Source of the DNA: Apium graveolens
Taxonomy: Eukaryota > Streptophyta > Magnoliopsida > Apiales > Apiaceae
Direction of reading: 5' to 3'
Assembly (NCBI RefSeq): GCF_009905375.1
Contig: NC_133647.1
Span: forward strand, 76,388,671 to 76,452,670
Length of the DNA: 64,000 bases
The notes beneath the pieces are model-generated. The model made no database searches. It was given only the letters and a program-made list of their open reading frames with translations, and was not told where the DNA came from. Every line of letters begins with the position of its first letter. The stretch's first letter is position 1. The position numbers and the translations under genes were made by a program. This document shows positions 42,274 to 53,281 of this stretch, piece by piece.

Positions 42274-45200
42274 TTGCAAACTTATATTTGCATAAGAACT
42301 TTTGTGACACAAATCATCATACACACAACCTCATTATTCACATCTAACGAATATTTTTCCCCGACGCCTACAAACATCATATCATCTTCTGAGATTTCAC
42401 CTTTCTTTAGCCAAACCACCATTATTCATGGAAACACTTTTGGAACCAATAACTACTTGGCTCCACTTTCATATCAGCAGTTTCCTCAATCTTTTCATGA
42501 TATACAGGATTTCTTACTTCAATGTCCAATTGGGTATGGTCTCACAAATCCTACTAAGGTATCATACAGGGTTGTAATACAGGTATTGAATACATCTCTA
42601 GTTAATGAAATAAGTACTGCTTTCTCTTTTGAATATAAGGGACGCAGGTATGAGGTTGATGCAGATATTCTGGTTCAAGCATTGAGGTTGCCTACTTGTG
42701 ATGGTGCTCCTAATAATTATGCAACTGAGCAGGTGTTTGGATATGCTCAGAACTCTGAACTATAAAGGTGACATCACAACAATTGGAAAATTGACGAGGA
42801 TAAAATTAAAGAGAGAATGGAATTTCTTCTTTGACTACATCAACATATGTTTCTTGAATAAGACAACAAATTTTGATGCTCTTCCATCTACTTCTCTGAA
42901 AATTGGGTACTCTCTTCTCTACTCTGGTAATTTTGACTATGTTAACACCATTCTTTAATTCTTAATTGCTAGAAGAACAGATACATCAGGAGTAATTAGG
43001 GTATACTAGATTTCTTCAACTGATTTTTAATTTTCTATGCCCTAATGCTGAATTTGCTAATGATGAATTGCTTAATGTATTTCAAATTTATGAGAAGGCC
43101 ATCACTGATCATATTAAAAGAGATAAAACGAATAAGTTTTCAGGACCTCCTTTCCTGCCTCAGGAGGTCAGGCAATTTCTGTTGAGAAATAGACCTACTC
43201 CTTCACAAGTGCCTGCAAATCCTAATGCTGGCACCTCTGTAACATTTCCTGATGCTGTGGAACAAGACACTACCCATCTTATTTCTAACCCAAGCATTCC
43301 TTCTCCTAAACAAAAATCCAATCCAGATCCTAAATTAGCCTCCTCTGATGTCTCCCAAAAGGCATCAGTTGTACTAAAGAAAAGGCTAGTTAAGAAATCT
43401 GTTCAATCTGAATAGAGAGCTCAACAGGCCTCACTAAGTGAGAGTGAGAAGAAAGAAGAATGTTTTCCAGTTCGAAAAAGAAGGCTGATCATGTAAGATG
43501 ATTCTAACTCTGATGATCAGATGCCCATTGGGACAAGGATGAAAATAAAGAAATCAATAGTTGTAATTCCTGATGACTCGGTTGACACAACTGGAACCAA
43601 GGAGCCAATTACTGATGTTAGTGCTCTGATCAAACAGTTTCCAGTGATCAAAGAAACTGTTGTGCCCAAGATAGCTGATAAGAGCAAGTTGAAAAGAAAA
43701 GCTGAAGATGTGGTTAGGTACATCAGAATGAAGAAAAAGGCTCAATACTCTTCTATGGATGTGAGTCCACAAGAACCTAAGTCTCAGAGGGATTTAGCAA
43801 CTGAGACACATCCAGTCACACAAGAACCATCTTCTCAAAGGGAAGATGCAGACAAAGAGGCTACACAAATCATTGTTGATTTTGCTCAAGGTGATCTTCT
43901 TGCTGACTCTAAACAACTGCTGCAAGAAAAGAAGTATCATCAGGATGTATTGTCAAAGTTGGATGCAATTATTAATGATCTGATGTTTGAGGAAAGTACA
44001 CAAGAACCTTCACCAATACTTGCTGAAGCAGCTCATATTCCTCAGGCCCCACAAGAACCATCAGTTCAAAGTACTGATGCTGGCCTAGTTCATGCTCCTG
44101 ACAAATCAAATCCTGATGCTACAACAAATCCTGATGTTGATCAACTGTCCATTCAAGCAGCTTCTACTGATGATTCCTTGCTGCTAACTAGCTTGTTAAA
44201 GCATCCTAATGCATTTTTTGTTCCTCCACTATCATCATTCCACTTGAGGACTCACCTTCAGGTATTGCTTATTTTTCTCTGTTGTTCATCATGTTTTTAT
44301 GATTATAAATAGTCTCTTGTTTGAGGTTACCTCTATTAATATGACAAACATACTACTCCTCTTAGCCATCTCTTATTTCTTTACAAAATGTGTGCTTGTG
44401 CTTTTCTGTGAGACTGTGTGAAAATACTATGAGAGAAAATTAAATTTTGAGTGGCAGTCTCCTATACTAGAAAAATGAGAGGTAGCTTTGAAAAAAGAAT
44501 TTTATAAGGGTTTCTTTACTTATAAACTTTCTTATGTGAGAAACATATTACTCTTAAAAGTAATATATTATGTGAGAAGTGATGAGATCATTTGAAAAGA
44601 AAAGAGAGATTTAGGTGTTACCTTGTTTTATATTTCAGGATCTCATCAAGAACAGACAACTATAGCTAAGGATCCTCATAAAGGCAAAGCACTTCTGCCT
44701 AGCTCTGCAAATTCTTCTGCGGGTCTGTCTAGCTCTGATTCTGATGAAGATAGTGATCATGATGATTCTGACACAGTTCAGCTTAAGACTACTATTGATG
44801 CATCTAAGAATTCCAATATTGGTTCTTCTTCATATTTCAATGATGATCCTTCTTATTACAATGCTGATGCTGAGAAATTTTGAAAGACTGAATGGGATTT
44901 TGCATGGAGAGATGCACATAATTATATCTCCTCAGCTGTTGGTATGCAACATGTTCACAGGGCCTATGATGAACTTTAAAACCCTGAACTTAAATTGCAT
45001 CTTAAGGCCTCTACCATTTCTGTGAAAGGAATTCTCTCTGAACTTGCTGATATGAAGAAATCTCATGCTAGTTTACAGAACAAGATTGATGCATTTATGA
45101 TTAATCCACTCACTTCAGCTGAACTCATAAGTGTGAAAAAGGCTGTTAAAGCCGTGGTTCAATCTCAATAAAGCATGGATCCTCGATTTTCTTCCTTGGA

Positions 45201-46975
45201 AGATAAAGTGTCTTTAATGGCTGATACACTGGATGTTATGTTTTCTCTTCTTTTAAATACTAATGCCAAAAGGGGGGAGAAGATAGCTGTCATAAAATGT
45301 ACACTTGGCTCTATTCAGTTGAAAGATAAAGATACTAATGGTGATGGTGATAAAAATCCGGTTGCAAATGTTCAAATTGCTCATATTGCTCAACAACCTC
45401 AACATTCTAAAAGATCTAGTTTTCCAGGACAAGGAAAGTCTACTGGTGCTCATGGAGTTAAGCACAAGACTTATGTCGATGCTCCTGAAACTGGTGATGT
45501 TACAGTCTCTAACTTAGCAGATGATAAAGGGTTATTCTTTCCTTATAGACACAAGGACACAGGTGAAGAGATTGTTCTGTACTACAAAGAAAAAATGTTT
45601 GAGCAAAAGAATGCCAAGAGTGCTCTTGGATTGATAACTGAGGAATTCCCTGATCTAACTACTGAAAAAGTAGTTATGCAACAGAAGGAGTTAATGGATC
45701 AAATTGAAGCTGAAGCAAACACTTATAAAGGAAGACGAAAAAGAGGTGAAAGAACTACAAGAGTTAGAGGAAGAAGAGGGAGAGGAAGAATTTCTAAACC
45801 AGGTCAAGTGTTTGCAATTGATTCTGCATTTCTGAATGTCATATTTAGAGAAGGTTTTGTTCCTATACAAGGACATGATTTAGCAGAAGAAGCTGAGGAT
45901 AATGAAGAGATGATTGTCCAAAGGAAGACGAAATCAACCGCTGACATTGCTCAAGTTGATATAATCAATGCAAATATGTCTCTTAAAGCAGACTCAAATC
46001 CTAAGGAAAAAGTAGATGATGATGCTGTGAACCCGATAGCTGATTTTGAAACTGATGAAAATGTGATCAAAGTATTGGATGAATCAATTATTACTACAGT
46101 ATTTGCTTCTCATAATTCAGAGATTGATGAACAAAAAAGAATTGACAAAAGAAAAGCTGATCAAGCATGCGATGACTTTGTGCAGAGAATTCTAAGTTCA
46201 AGTAGAGAACTGTGGCATAAAATAAGAGGAAAGATTTATGATTTATCAACAGGCTATGCTCCTCTCAGCAAGAAAGATAAAAGATGGAAAGATGTTTATT
46301 CATTCAATTATCCTAAAAGATTCAAGCATGTTGAATTTGTGTCAGCAGGACTAAGGGATTCTATTTCAGAACAAGAGAATATTGATAAGTCCATCAAGAA
46401 ACCTTCTTGGGTGGAACATAATGAAAATCTAAAGCTTATCAGAATTCGTACTAGAGGAGGTATTGATCATTCTGGAATGGAAACTCTCAGGTCTGATTTA
46501 CTGGACACAGATATTCTGACTGACAATCTTGGTGAGAATTACTCCTTCACATCTTGAGAAGGTTGAAGCTGTAAAGCTTGTATATAGGAAGATAAATATT
46601 GATGATGTCATAGAGGAGATTCTGTACTTCTTGAGAGATGGCAAAGTGAAAAGCTTTACATTGCAGCAACTCTTGATGAAGACTATGACAGAGTTGAAAT
46701 ATATGCACTATCTTCTTAGAGTTGAAGACAATGTCATCAGAAATTGGTCTTCTATGATACTTGAGAGTATCAGAAGAAGAGTCATGAACAAAGAAGACAA
46801 ATACAATGGTGATTATGTTCCTATGTACATAACTTATACTAGTCCAAAAATGAAGATGGAAAAGGGAGCTGCAGTTCTAAAAGTTTTTCTCAACAGTCCT
46901 CAGTTATCTTCCAGTCCTGATCATGAAGATGTTAGCTTAAGCTTTATGTTGATTGGTGATCTTGAAATAACTTAA
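42274..46975 (+). pseudogene. Env-like accessory ORF of element D
   Basis: Plus-strand homologue, by layout and some motifs, of the env-like ORF in B and F. The N-terminal globular domain has FEYKGRRYEVDADILVQALR (about 42630-42690), LKREWNFFFDYINICF (about 42805-42855) and, after a frameshift near 43005, the FLPQEVRQFLLRNRPTPSQ region (43155-43210). A Pro/Ser/Gln-rich middle repeats PQEP/TQEPS (43765-44075). Then come a likely intron (44262-44638), an acidic SSDSDEDSDHDDSD stretch, a coiled-coil part (45175-45270), a Lys/Arg helix with RRKRGERTTRVRGRRGRGR (45735-45790) and a C-terminal domain (46190-46975). Frameshifts near 42760, 43005 and 46540 and stops at 42956, 43413 and 44881 make it defective. 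No clear signal peptide. Confidence 0.75.
44262..44638 (+). other. Candidate intron in the env-like ORF
   Basis: 377 bp from TTCAG|GTATTG to TTTTATATTTCAG|GATC, T/A-rich with stops in all frames, flanked by open coding sequence. Joined in phase 1, the exons read through SPSGSHQEQTT, although a frame change just upstream must also be assumed. Alternatively it is an insertion or decayed coding sequence. Confidence 0.45.
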
Positions 46976-47215
46976 AGTTTGATTTCTAAATTAAGATCAG
47001 CCATTTATCAGCTTGGAGAAGATACTGAAGAGAAGAGAGAGTTGAAGAAAAAGCTTGTCAAAGTCCTTCAAGACAAGGAGGAAGAAAGGTTGAACAACTT
47101 TCTGAAAACAACTGTCAGTTATCTTACGATACTGAAGTAAGTTTTATTTCTTGTATATTTTGTAATTGGTTTTGGCATCATTGAGAATGAAATTTGTGCT
47201 TCATTATATTAAGCA
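46976..47215 (+). other. End of env-like region to polypurine tract
   Basis: Decayed tail of the accessory ORF (LISKLRSAIYQLGEDTEEKRE in another frame, 46978-47040), then AT-rich untranslated sequence. Confidence 0.5.
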
Positions 47216-47230
47216 TAAATTGGGGGAGAT
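47216..47230 (+). other. Element D polypurine tract
   Basis: TAAATTGGGGGAGAT directly before the LTR, the same tract as in B and F. Confidence 0.85.
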
Positions 47231-47725
47231 TTTTACGTGCTGATTCTCAATGATCAGGATGAGCTCAGCATATGACTGTGTTTAGATGTCATAATTATTT
47301 GATGTGTCGTCAGGATTTGATGCATCATTAGTATCTGCAGAACATCATCATCTGAAGGCAGTCTGTTGTGAAGATTGATTTTGTTCCTTATTTTGAGGGA
47401 TGGATATCTGTTACGTTCTGAGTGATAGGACTTCGTATATTCAGTTAAAGATATGCATCATTTTCTGTTAGTAATTGATAATGCATATCTTAGATTGATT
47501 TGTAGCAGTTGTGTATTATATAAACACGGTTTAGGTCATCACATAGTGAGAGAACTCGAGTATTGTACGACCTAGCAGCTCTCAAGAACATCAGAATTTC
47601 TTAAGAGAGTTTGTAACAATTTTCATCAAAAATATAAAGAACTGTTTATATTTTTATACTTGTTCGAAACATTTATACAATTGTATCCAACCCCCCTTAA
47701 ACAATTGTATTACTACTGGGCAACA
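47231..47725 (+). repeat. Element D 3' LTR (about 495 bp)
   Basis: Starts TTTTACGTGCTG right after the polypurine tract (TG probably mutated to TT) and ends GGGCAACA. The TATA box TATATAAA is at 47517-47524, and the U5 has the CCAACCCCCCTTAAAC block that parallels the end of the E LTR. The next bases, TGACT (47726-47730), may be half of a target duplication; no partner was found upstream. Confidence 0.8.
47517..47524 (+). promoter_or_regulatory. TATA box of the element D LTR
   Basis: TATATAAA followed by CACGG, about 200 bp before the LTR end. Confidence 0.7.
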
Positions 47726-48693
47726 TGACTGTTTATAGTTATGATCGTTTTTGTTTCACGGGAATGATATGGAATCGTTTAGGATCAAAATACAGGACAA
47801 ACGATACTCGTCTGGACTGAAATTGGACTGGCCGGAATTAATTCCGGTGGCCGGTAACCTTGCCGGAAACTGGGTTCTTCGTGACCCGTTTCTATTCTTG
47901 GTAACCCGGATTTTAACTCGGTTGCAACCCGGGTTTTATCTTCCTAAATCCTAATTCAAATTCCGGAATCTATTTCTGGAGTTTTCTTTTTATAATTCAA
48001 ATCAAAATTCTATATTTAATTCTAAAAAACATTTTTAATTCCTAAAATAATTTGGTTAATTATTTTAGTAAATAACTGAATTATTTTAATTTCTGAAAAT
48101 TATTTTCTTTATTGTTTCCAAAAATTTAAAATTTGATATAATTATTTATAATTTATTTTAGATAATTATTTATGATTTAATTAATTGATTAATTTATTTA
48201 TTTAATTAATTAAATCCGTAAATGGTTCAATAAAATGTAATTATTTATAATTAAGCCAAAAAATGATTTAAAATCATTTTGAGCTTTAAAGGTTATATAA
48301 AGGTATTGAACATTCAATTAATATTATTATTAATTGAATTATTCTTATTTTATTCGTTATAAATAGACCGTTCATCCGTTTAATACGAAACGAACGCGTC
48401 TAGACTCAGAAAAATATTTTCCTTCTATTAAAAATACTTTTGAGAGATAAAATCTTTCGTTTCGAAAGGTCGCTTGATTTTGTAAACCATTATGAGTCAC
48501 ATAACTATCAAATGTTGTAATAAACATAGTCATATATTATATGGATTATGTGATACGTGGAATAGGTGTTTACATGTTTTATAAATTATATGCAGATAAG
48601 AGTGTCAGAAAATTGGTTTAATTGTACCTTCTGATCCGTAATTCGGATCCACATGAAATGAAAAGTTATTAGAAGCTTATATTATTTATTTTA
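47726..48693 (+). repeat. Fragment resembling a gypsy A-type LTR
   Basis: No coding capacity. Composition and word use (CCGGTGGCCGG, TTAATTAATTGATTAAT runs, TTTTGAGCTTTAAA) resemble the gypsy A LTR in opposite orientation, and it has a comparable TATA box (TATAAATAGACC, 48358-48369). Cut on the right by the insertion of element C; the last 5 bp (TTTTA, 48689-48693) are C's expected target duplication. Confidence 0.5.
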
Positions 48694-51600
48694 TGTCACA
48701 CTCCCAACTTAACAATTCATAATATAAAAACTGTTACAATAATTAAAAGATAGTAAGTACAACTAAATCCAAGATCTTACAGTTTAGGGTTTGGAACAAC
48801 CCAACACTATTAACCATTACAACTGGTTTTAATATCGAGTCCTCACACAAAACTATCTTTTATTCTACCTGAGCTCGAACATACGTGCCGACATCACATA
48901 CGAGCTTGAATCTAACCATAGCTGCTAGCTGTAATATCAGGGTGAAAGCAAGTAGTTAGCCAAATGCTCAACAAGTGCTAAACAATACGATACAAAACAT
49001 AAATCGAGTTATATGAGAATGACAATGTGAAGATATAGCTAATAATAATAAGAGATGAACTTTTGGGTGATGGCATCATTTGTTTGTATCAAAACATTTC
49101 CAAAATCATTTCTTAATCAAAAACCATTTTATGACGCTACAGATTACTGCCGGTGATCAGCCGCGAAGTAATCCCGAACCTCGCTGGGTTCTAAAACATT
49201 AATGGGATCTCTAGGCAACTTTTAAGCCTACAATTTAAGTGTGGAAAGGACTCGCGTCTCAGTCCAGATCCAATATTTAAAGAAAACATTTATCCCCCTT
49301 TGGGACTGAAAATCCAAAATTTTAATCATTTCAAAAACTGATGCCGATTGACAATTAATTTCTTAAACCGTAAACATCTTTATCAAGGGATTATAGATCA
49401 ACTTTGAAACACTAGAAATATGTCCACTAAATCTCAGGGTCATGATCAACTAGACTTTACTCTATCAGGGTAATTGAACGGTTTCTATTTACAAGGATTT
49501 TGACAAGGAGATTTATTAAGATTATTGGATAATGTGAAAGAGTAATGCCAGACTAGGCTTAAAGCAATAGTTTCAGATAAGGTATAGGTATTAAAATATC
49601 AAGAAGATAAGCATTACTGGTTCCAGGTATGATATAGGTATTAACAATCTTTAAGGAATGACTGGCTTTTAAGCTTCAAGTTAAGGTTACTGAGTATAAC
49701 TTACACATGGTTCAACATCACAATTACTTTGGTATGCTAACATAATATGACATTTAGTCTACTTTCATAACCATCTTCAAATGAGGCTAAATTACTTGCA
49801 ATAGAAACTTGAGGGTTCATGGCATTTCTATATAATACGAAGGTAGGTTTGAGAACCACTTGGTACATGTATAACAAGATAAATCAGAATACTCACATGA
49901 TATATAGGAACTAATTATCACATATTTGCAGTGTAAACTAAAAGCAGGTTGAATCACTTGCCTTGAGAAAGGCTGGACTGGCAGGTAGGAGCAACTGGAA
50001 TCTTTACTCGACCTTTATGGCAAGTTTACCCTCGTCTCGAGATCCTACAAAATTAATAATAACCTCATCATAATATATTCTCACCAACTCAACCTATTTA
50101 CAACCCGAAATTAAACACAATGGCACTTAGGCCTATATACACGCAATAATCACCTTATAAACATAATAGTACACATAGCCACATATGCTCACATACCATA
50201 TTTAAGTACCAAATAATATCACACACACCAAATTGCAACACTAGGCTTGGATGATCTCGCTCCACAACTTAAGTCACTTGATCGCTAAACTAGACAAAAT
50301 CCCCAAATTTTGGCCTCCTAACTTGATGTGCCTTTACTAAACCATCCAATTTCTATTGACCCTAACTTTGGCCTTTCACTCTACCGGCTTTATTCTATCT
50401 TTAAACTATAGCGGTCAACCGAGGTCTCACTCATAAGTGCTCTAAAACTATGTGGTAAGTGAAGGTGCTTATTATGGTAAATTTCAGAATGACATCTATG
50501 GTTTCTTGGGTGCATTACACCCTCTTACACTTCAAGTTTACCTCCAAATATTCTACACTAGACTCTTCTGATCATAAGGCAACTCCAAAACTTGATGTGC
50601 CTCAAGGGCCTAGCTTGGGCCTCCCTAGGCTTAAGCTTAAAGTCCATGGTTCTCCTGATTTTCTGGGCAGAAAAGGTCCTGACTTGAACTAACTTGTGAT
50701 ACATTATTCTAACTCAAATTCTATGAACTATGGCTGGAAAAACTCCTCTGACACTCCCTCTAACTAAGGCCCAACAGGGCCTAATGAGGGCCTACCTATG
50801 ACATGGTCAAAACTTCCCATTTCTAAGTTGTAACAAAACTGTCCCCTGCTGGACAGATTTTGCGTTTCCACTCGTGCACTTATACAAACGTCTTACAAAC
50901 CTCCAACAAACACTAAAGCTATTGTATACTCCTAGTGCTAGATTCTGGTGGCTTGGGCCTCAAAGTGCACAACAAATTCCCAATCAAAACATCCCCACAA
51001 ACTAGTGCAAAAATTCTGGAAAAAAATGCAAACACTAACCAAACCCTTTCCACCTTAACTCTCACTTATTAACCAAGCATCCAACCTTTACCAAAGAAAA
51101 CCTAGTGCATCATCATCCTAAAATAGTGCCTCAACAAGAGTGGAGATCATCCATGCCCTAGAACACCTACATGCAAATAAAAATATAACATGCAACTCAT
51201 GGAAAACACTTAACAAGGTTTCGGCTAAACATGGAGTTTAAATTCTTGTAAATTCGGCTTGAACCTATTACCAAATCTTAATAATCATGAAATATATCTT
51301 CTCTTAACTATTACTAAGCAATATATCATGGAAATAATCTATTTCAAGCACAAATAATTCGAATCTATAGACTTTTAAATATAAAAACATGATTTCGAGA
51401 AGAGTAGCATACACAATATGGTTGATCATCATATTAACATCTTAAAACTAGCATGCAGGTCTAAACATGATTATATAGTGAAAATTAAGTAGCATGCAAA
51501 GGTTTTTAAGGCATGGTTTCTCCATAAAACACTTGGTTAAAACATATATGAAATGTATCTCATAGAGAGCTCTAAAATTCACAAGAATCAAGAGTTTCTC

Positions 51601-52415
51601 TTTGGAGATCACACAAAAGCTACACATGCAACCATGAAACTTCATCTCCTAGTCATATAATTCTTGGGAAGTATATGAAATAAATGTAGGTAGGGGAATT
51701 ACACTAGGGAAGATGAGAAATGGGATGGAAAAATGGAAGGGAATGGGGATAGGGGGCTTCGGTCCAGAGCAAGGAGGAGAGGGGGAGGAAAAGAAAAAGA
51801 GAGAAGTGAGTTGGAGTAGAGTGAGTTTGGTTGAGTATGAGTTTGAGTATGATCATGGAATTACTCATATACAACTTGTGAGTGGAGTGTATTTTTACCT
51901 TTCCCTCCCTTCTCTTCTTAAAAATAAACTTGCATGCAAGGGTATTCTGGTAAAATGGCCTTGGTAGGAGTGGTTAGTGGGGTGTTTATTGACTCTAGTG
52001 CCCTTGAGTTGAATTAGAAGTGATTTGCATGCATGGGCAAAAGAGTAAAATACAAATTAAATAAAAATTAGTTGTAAAGAATAATTTTTATAAATAAAAT
52101 TAATATTTTAAAAATTATAAAAGTTGTACCATAAAATAACTTGGATTTTTAAAAATTTTATGAGATCACTTTAGAAATTTGTGAATGAAATTATTTTTAA
52201 AAGAAAATTTTCCAAGGTATAGAATATTCCATATAAATTAAAAATAAGGCCAAATAATAAAACTCTTGCTTTGAAAAATTTATAATCTACATAAAGCAAC
52301 TTATAACGCAGCAAATTCCATTCACACAAATGTACAATCATTAAGTATATTTATAATTGGCTCTAATATTATACAAAGTTCACAATTAATATTACACAAA
52401 ATGCCGGTTATAACA
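48694..52415 (-). repeat. Gypsy C 3' LTR
   Basis: Plus-strand ends TGTCACACTCCC ... GGTTATAACA, the reverse complement of the solo LTR ends (TGTTACGACCGG ... GGGTGTGACA). Contains the structured block at about 49129-49215. ORFs inside (50459-50692, 51713-51967) are not conserved in the other LTR copies as proteins. Confidence 0.94.
49129..49215 (-). other. Conserved structured block in the gypsy LTR (copy 2)
   Basis: Same block as 30144-30236, on the minus strand, with the AACC/GGTT and GATTAC/GTAATC arms recognisable. Confidence 0.65.
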
Positions 52416-52433
52416 TCCTCTCCCCCTTAAGGG
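52416..52433 (-). other. Gypsy C polypurine tract
   Basis: Reads CCCTTAAGGGGGAGAGGA on the minus strand, adjoining the LTR. Confidence 0.85.
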
Positions 52434-52449
52434 ATTCCGTCCCCAGAAT

Positions 52450-53276
52450 CTAGTAGAACAAATGAGGATACCCGGAACGCATATCAGACTCTAACTCCCA
52501 GGTTGATTCTTCGACCTTGGGGTTCCTCCAAAGTACTTTCACTAACTTTACCGACTTATTCCTAAGACTCTTTACTTTCCAGTCAAGTAATTTGACAGGT
52601 TGCTCCACAAATGACAGGTCTACCTGAATTTTTACAGGTTCATATTCTATCACATGGTTGGCATCAGGATTGTACTTCTTAAGCAATGACACATGGAACA
52701 CATTATGCACATGCTGATACTAAGGTGGTAAGGATAACTCGTAAGCCACCTTCCCCACTTGACTCAAAATTTCAAAAGAACCTATATATCTAGGTGCTAA
52801 CTTCCCTTTCTTGCCAAATCTAGACAACCCTTTCCTTGGTGACACCTTCAGCAAAACGGCTTCGCCTACTTGGAATCTAACATCCTTATGCGCTAGATCC
52901 GCATACTTTCTCTGTCTATCTTGAGCAGCAAGCAACCTTTTCTGAATTAATTTGACTCTCTCATGCAGCTGTTGTACCAATTCTGAGCCTAGAATCTTTC
53001 CTTCTCCTACTTCATCCCAACTTGTCGGTGATCTACATTTTCGTCCGTATAAAGCTTCGTATGGTGGCATGCCAATACTGGAGTGATAGCTGTTGTTATA
53101 GGAGAATTCTACTAATGGCAAGTGGTCATCCCAACTTCCTACAAAATCGATTGCACAACTGCGCAACATGTCTTCGATTCTTTGAATTGTCCTTTCGCTC
53201 TGACTATCAGTCTGCGGGTGATACGTCGTACTCATGTTCAACTTCGTACCTAGACTCTCTTGAAATTGCTTCCAGA
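52450..53276 (-). pseudogene. Gypsy C integrase C-terminal part with chromodomain
   Basis: Downstream half of the integrase, cut off by the solo LTR. It begins with FWKQFQESLGTKLNMSTTYH, continues through PQTDSQSERTIQRIEDMLRS (catalytic Glu in QSERT; about 53200), YGRKCRSPTSWDEVGE and HKDVRFQVGEAVLLKVSPRKG, then a stop near 52717. The C-terminal chromodomain follows (VKVLWRNPKVEESTWELESD, about 52545-52490), ending with SGYPHLF. In this lineage the chromodomain steers integration to marked heterochromatin; that is family knowledge, not shown here. Confidence 0.9.
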
Positions 53277-53281
53277 ATCTC

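Larger units (their letters stand above)
34687..47725 (+). mobile_element. Sirevirus-like copia element D with chimeric 5' end
   Basis: Plus-strand element: a Transposase_32-like ORF fused to the zinc-knuckle part of gag, then protease, integrase, RT-RNase H, a small extra ORF, a long env-like ORF, a polypurine tract and a 3' LTR (47231-47725). No 5' LTR or primer site is found upstream, so the normal gag N-terminus and everything before it were replaced. Pol motifs place it in Ty1/copia, and the 3' accessory ORF in the Sirevirus group. It is a different family from B/E/F: the LTR is about 495 bp and lacks the CATCCGTCGG motif. All coding parts contain stops or frameshifts. Confidence 0.85.

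Noticed and set aside
47726..48693. Short ORF 47751-47954 as a gene
   Set aside because: Inside an LTR-like fragment with a TATA box and AT-rich tracts; no domain.
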